DNA of 64,000 nt. Origin: Paenibacillus oleatilyticus (GTDB taxonomy: Bacteria; Bacillota; Bacilli; Paenibacillales; NBRC-103111). A model generated the notes under the pieces. It saw only the letters and a list, made by a program, of their open reading frames with translations. It searched no databases and had not been told where the DNA came from. The stretch spans positions 62,001 through 126,000 of the forward strand of contig NZ_JAHNZO010000020.1 of NCBI RefSeq assembly GCF_018998565.1, written 5' to 3'. A program made the translations under genes and the position numbers. Positions 60,971-64,000 of this stretch are shown here, in pieces; position 1 is the stretch's first letter; every line of letters starts with the position of its first letter.

Positions 60971-61025
60971 AAGAAGACTGCGGCCTGTGAAACGCCTAAT
61001 TCACAGAACCGCAGTCTTCTTTTTT
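60971..61025. terminator. Terminator of xpt-pbuX, partly bidirectional
   Basis: A 12-13 bp stem (AAGAAGACTGCGG with CCGCAGTCTTCTT) around an inner CTGTGAA/TTCACAG stem is followed by TTTTTT on the plus strand. The minus strand side has a weaker TTCTTAC tail for the convergent nucleotidase gene. Confidence 0.92.
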
Positions 61026-61043
61026 GCCACATATCCTATTGGT

Positions 61044-62627
61044 TTAGTCCCAAACGACTTCCCAATTTCGGTTCAGCGACGCTTCGATCGTTCCCCGCTC
61101 CATAATATAGCCGGCCAGCAGCTCCGCCATATCGGTCGGAATGTCCTTCACGATCGGCTTCCCTTGGAACATCAGGTAGTTTCCGCCGCCTGCCGCCCGG
61201 TAATTGTTCATGACGACGTCGTATTCCGCTTCCGGATCGATCGGCTTGCCGCTATAGCGCAGCTCGACGATCCGCTGTCCTACCGGACGCGAAATGTTGA
61301 TCCGGTACTCAATGCCTTCCCACATGTCGTAATTATAATGCTGCGGCTTCGGATCGCTGAATTCCGCACTCACCTGCACCTGACCGCTTCCGTCATAATG
61401 GGCAAAATACGAGGCCGAACGCTCCAGTGCGGCGCGGATATCCTGCCCCGACACCCGGATGACCTGCAGCGTGTTCGGATAGATGTAATTGGAGACAATG
61501 TCCCGCATCGTAATATGCTCGGGAAATCCCGGCGAGATGTTGTCGAACAGCGCAGTGTTCGAGATCGAGGCCCCCGACAGCTCCATCTGCACCCGGTTGA
61601 TAAACTCGATGAGCGGATGCTCCTTCAGCCGGACCTGCATCGGATCGGTGATACGCATGTCGCCAAGCAGACGCCCGATCGGCTGATCGAGCCATACCTG
61701 CGCGAGGCGCTCATGCGGCTCCACGATCTCCATCACCGCAGAATCCGGCGGTTCACCCTGCGGGGAAACCAGCTCGGACGCAGCTTCCAGCACGCGCCAG
61801 CTTCCCTCTTCCAAGCCCAGCGTCAGCGTGACTTTGCCGAGCCAGGCGCCTGCGCTGCCGGGCTGTACGACCGTCACCCCGTTGATGCTCGTTCCGCTGA
61901 TCGAACGGTGCTGGTGACCCGTGAGCAATACGTCGATGCCTTCCACCTCGCGGCAGAGCGCGTAGCCTTGATTTTCCCCCGTCAACGGCTCCGTCGGCTC
62001 GCCGGATTCCAGATGCCGCTCGAACCCTCCGTGATAGGAGACGATCACGACGTCCGCTCCCTCGTGCTCGCGCAGATGCTTCACCCACCGCTTGGCCGTC
62101 TCTACGGCATCCTCAAAACGCAGGCCCGCGATATGCTCGGGCTTCTCCCAATGCGGGATGTAAGGCGTCGTCAGCCCCAGCACGCCGATTTTGAGCCCCT
62201 GCTCGAGCGTCTTGACCAGATAGGGCTTGCCGAATACCGGTTCGCCGGTCGCTTCATCGACGATATTGGCGCTGAGCCAAGGGAAATTCGATTCCCCGAC
62301 CGCTTTGCGCAGCAGCTCCATCCCATAATTGAACTCGTGATTCCCGATAACGGCCGCATCGTACCCGAGCTCATTCAGGCACTGGATCATCGGATTCGGC
62401 TCCCCGCCGTTCAGCTTGGCGTGATGATACGCCAGCGGCGTCCCTTGAATCAAATCCCCGTTATCGATAAGCAACAGCGGCCCGCCCTTTTGGCGCTCCT
62501 TGCGAATGATCGATGCGATTTTGGCGAAGCCCGTTTCCGTTGCGCTGTTGTTGGCATACTGGATCGGCAGCAGCGCCCCGTGAAGGTCGCTTGTTTCCAG
62601 AATCGTGACTGTCAGCTTTTGAACCAC
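61044..62627 (-). CDS. Metallophosphatase / 5'-nucleotidase family protein (YunD-like)
   Basis: A 527-residue two-domain enzyme. The N-terminal metallophosphoesterase core has all metal motifs: ETSDLHG, DNGDLIQGTP, IGNHEFNYG, VSYHGG and LLTGHQHR. The C-terminal 5'-nucleotidase domain follows (ISNTALFDN, NTLQVIRVSGQDI, MNNYRAAGGG with the substrate-binding Tyr/Asn). No signal peptide or wall anchor is seen, so it is probably cytoplasmic like B. subtilis YunD. GTG at 62627 was chosen because it directly precedes the family start (VQKLTVTILETSDLHG); the frame runs open to 62723. Confidence 0.88.
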   Translation of the reverse strand: MVQKLTVTILETSDLHGALLPIQYANNSATETGFAKIASIIRKERQKGGPLLLIDNGDLIQGTPLAYHHAKLNGGEPNPMIQCLNELGYDAAVIGNHEFNYGMELLRKAVGESNFPWLSANIVDEATGEPVFGKPYLVKTLEQGLKIGVLGLTTPYIPHWEKPEHIAGLRFEDAVETAKRWVKHLREHEGADVVIVSYHGGFERHLESGEPTEPLTGENQGYALCREVEGIDVLLTGHQHRSISGTSINGVTVVQPGSAGAWLGKVTLTLGLEEGSWRVLEAASELVSPQGEPPDSAVMEIVEPHERLAQVWLDQPIGRLLGDMRITDPMQVRLKEHPLIEFINRVQMELSGASISNTALFDNISPGFPEHITMRDIVSNYIYPNTLQVIRVSGQDIRAALERSASYFAHYDGSGQVQVSAEFSDPKPQHYNYDMWEGIEYRINISRPVGQRIVELRYSGKPIDPEAEYDVVMNNYRAAGGGNYLMFQGKPIVKDIPTDMAELLAGYIMERGTIEASLNRNWEVVWD

Positions 62628-62823
62628 CTTGAATTCAACTCCGTTTTTCCATAGAATTGAATCCACTATATCAAATTTAGCGCCGGAGAACCATCCGTCG
62701 GGATCCAAAATATTTTTCGACATTTTTAGGGCTTTTTCACAAAAAATTTACTATGGGTTATCCGAATCTGTGGTATAGTAGGAAATGGATTTTGATTTAA
62801 CAAGTTAACAGGAGGTCCATTCC

Positions 62824-63792
62824 ATGTTTAAAAAGTTTGCAGCAGTCAGTCTGTCCCTGGTGCTTACCGCCGGGATTGCAGCAGGTTGCGGTACGAAAAC
62901 AGAGAACAATTCTGCAACCCCTGCTCCTTCCGACAAAAAGCAAGAAGCGCCTGCGGCGAAAGGCTATCAGCCTAAAGAATTGAAAGTGCAATTCGTTCCT
63001 TCCCAAAGCGCAGAGACGCTGGAAGCGAAGGCGAAGCCGCTGGAAAAGCTGCTCGGCGACAAGCTCGGCATTCCGGTTAAAGTATCCGTCTCGACCAACT
63101 ACAACACCGTTATCGAAGCGATGGCTTCCAAGCAAGTCGATATCGGCTTCCTGCCTCCGAACGCTTACGTGCTGGCGCATGACGAGAAGAAAGCGGCGGA
63201 CCTGCTGCTGCAAGCTCAGCGTTACGGCGTAGACGAAAAAACGGGCGCCGACACCAAAGACCTGGTTGACTTCTACAAAGCCATGATCATCGTTAAAGCG
63301 GATTCCCCGATCAAAGAATTGAAAGACCTGAAAGGCAAAAAAATCGCTTGGCAAGGCGTAACGTCCTCCGCAGGCTTCGTATGGCCGGCCAACGAAATGA
63401 AAAAAGCGGGCGTCGATCCGGAGAAAGACGTAACGGGCATCGAAGTAAAAGGACACGACAAAGGCATTCTGGCCGTGATGAACGGACAAGTGGATGCAGC
63501 GGCTGTGTTCCAAGACGCGCGCAATACGGTGAAGAAAGACGTTCCGGACATTTTCGAGAAAACAAAAGTGGTTGCTTTTACGGCTCCAATCCCGAACGAC
63601 ACGATCGCCGTTCGTAAAGATATGGATCAAGAATGGAGAGACAAAATCTCTCAAGCGTTCATCGACATCGGCAAAGATCCGGAAGGCGGAAAAATCATTT
63701 TCGACGTATACTCCCACCGCGGCTACGTGAAATCCGACGACAAGAAATTCGATGTCGTTCGCGAATATTCCAAAGGCATCGGCCAGAAGTAA
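62824..63792 (+). CDS. PhnD-like phosphonate/phosphite-binding lipoprotein, orphan
   Basis: A 322-residue substrate-binding protein. A signal peptide ends in the lipobox IAAGC (Cys22), then a Pro/Ala/Lys-rich linker and the PhnD core: VQFVPSQSAETLEAKAKPLE, NYNTVIEAMASKQVDIGFLP, SPIKELKDLKGKKIAWQG, KGHDKGILAVMNGQVDAAAV. AGGAGG precedes the ATG. A strong terminator follows and no ATPase or permease gene is next to it, unlike usual phn/ptx operons; partners must be elsewhere. Substrate could be phosphonate, phosphite or another phosphorus compound. Confidence 0.9.
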   Translation: MFKKFAAVSLSLVLTAGIAAGCGTKTENNSATPAPSDKKQEAPAAKGYQPKELKVQFVPSQSAETLEAKAKPLEKLLGDKLGIPVKVSVSTNYNTVIEAMASKQVDIGFLPPNAYVLAHDEKKAADLLLQAQRYGVDEKTGADTKDLVDFYKAMIIVKADSPIKELKDLKGKKIAWQGVTSSAGFVWPANEMKKAGVDPEKDVTGIEVKGHDKGILAVMNGQVDAAAVFQDARNTVKKDVPDIFEKTKVVAFTAPIPNDTIAVRKDMDQEWRDKISQAFIDIGKDPEGGKIIFDVYSHRGYVKSDDKKFDVVREYSKGIGQK

Positions 63793-63800
63793 TATACAGC

Positions 63801-63840
63801 AAAAGGAGCACCCTGCTTTCCGCAGCGGCGCTCCTTTTTT
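63801..63840 (+). terminator. Terminator of the PhnD-like gene
   Basis: AAAAGGAGC/GCTCCTTTT (63801-63809 with 63830-63838) with inner pairs is followed by TT, 8 bases after the stop. On the minus strand it could also terminate the adjoining thrC. Confidence 0.8.
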
Positions 63841-63843
63841 GCG

Positions 63844-64000
63844 TTACAGGCGCTCCTTGACTTGCCCCAGCTCCAACGCCAAAGATACAGGAATTCCTGC
63901 ATCGGCGGCTTTCCCCGTCACATACCGCTGCAAGGCGTCGGCGTCCTTTAACATATGCCCGGTTAAAAGGCACACCGCCGTCTCGTCCTTATCCACGATC
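63844..64000 (-). CDS. thrC: Threonine synthase, C-terminal end (gene continues beyond window)
   Basis: The last ~51 codons of a minus-strand gene. The segment VCLLTGHMLKDADALQRYV followed by GIPVSLALELGQVKERL and a TAA at 63846-63844 matches the end of PLP-dependent threonine synthases, where LTGHxLKD is a conserved phrase. The catalytic Lys lies outside the window. Confidence 0.75.
   Translation of the reverse strand, partial: IVDKDETAVCLLTGHMLKDADALQRYVTGKAADAGIPVSLALELGQVKERL

Noticed and set aside
60915-62654. 579-codon plus-strand ORF opposite the nucleotidase
   Set aside because: It crosses the pbuX terminator and mirrors the YunD-like gene; composition is Arg/His-rich shadow type.

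Overview
The window looks like chromosomal DNA of a GC-rich, aerobic, probably spore-forming member of the Paenibacillaceae (Paenibacillus/Cohnella type). The evidence is Firmicutes-style ribosome binding sites (AGGAGG) with ATG, GTG and TTG starts, many intrinsic terminators, a B. megaterium-like anaerobic cobalamin operon, PBSX-type phage genes, a YunD-like nucleotidase and an xpt-pbuX pair under a purine riboswitch. Genus is inference; no rRNA is present.

Layout. 1-6.2 kb: the N-terminal part of a GH38 alpha-mannosidase with its LacI-type regulator and two matching palindromic operators, a Tat-exported DyP peroxidase, a VOC protein, an AraC regulator preceded by a transposase fragment, and a frameshifted exported-protein gene. 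6.2-17.8 kb: a ten-gene minus-strand cobalamin operon (cbiH-X-J-C-D-ET-L-F-G-A) headed by a cobalamin riboswitch and a terminator. 17.8-18.3 kb: a decayed coiled-coil gene.

18.3-38.5 kb is the most interesting part: a PBSX-like contractile-tail locus (sheath, tube, frameshifted assembly chaperone, tape measure, baseplate, two paralogous fibres, holin, endolysin). It has no terminase, portal, protease or capsid gene. It is headed by a sigma-like late regulator and faces a divergent ImmR/ImmA-type repressor and antirepressor pair with visible operators. This fits a domesticated phage-tail bacteriocin (tailocin). A second divergent ArpU/XRE pair follows (38.6-39.9 kb) whose operators share a 9-bp core with the first.

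39.9-42.8 kb: an MFS transporter, a His-rich protein, an integrase remnant and tRNA-Gly, a likely attachment-site scar. 42.8-48.1 kb: signal peptidase I, an aldo/keto reductase, a GGDEF-EAL protein and a CopC-CopD fusion. 48.1-52.3 kb: class Ia ribonucleotide reductase nrdA-nrdB, with tandem NrdR-like boxes, an attenuator-like structured leader and a heavily structured intergenic region. 52.3-56.1 kb: a membrane chemoreceptor-like protein, an Hpt-REC-GGDEF-REC protein and a stand-alone receiver. 56.3-58.9 kb: small conserved genes and a short transcript with tiny ORFs. 58.7-64 kb: riboswitch-controlled xpt-pbuX, a 5'-nucleotidase family enzyme, an orphan PhnD-like binding lipoprotein and the C-terminal end of threonine synthase.

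Starts were chosen from visible Shine-Dalgarno sites. Family names come from motif reading, not database searches.
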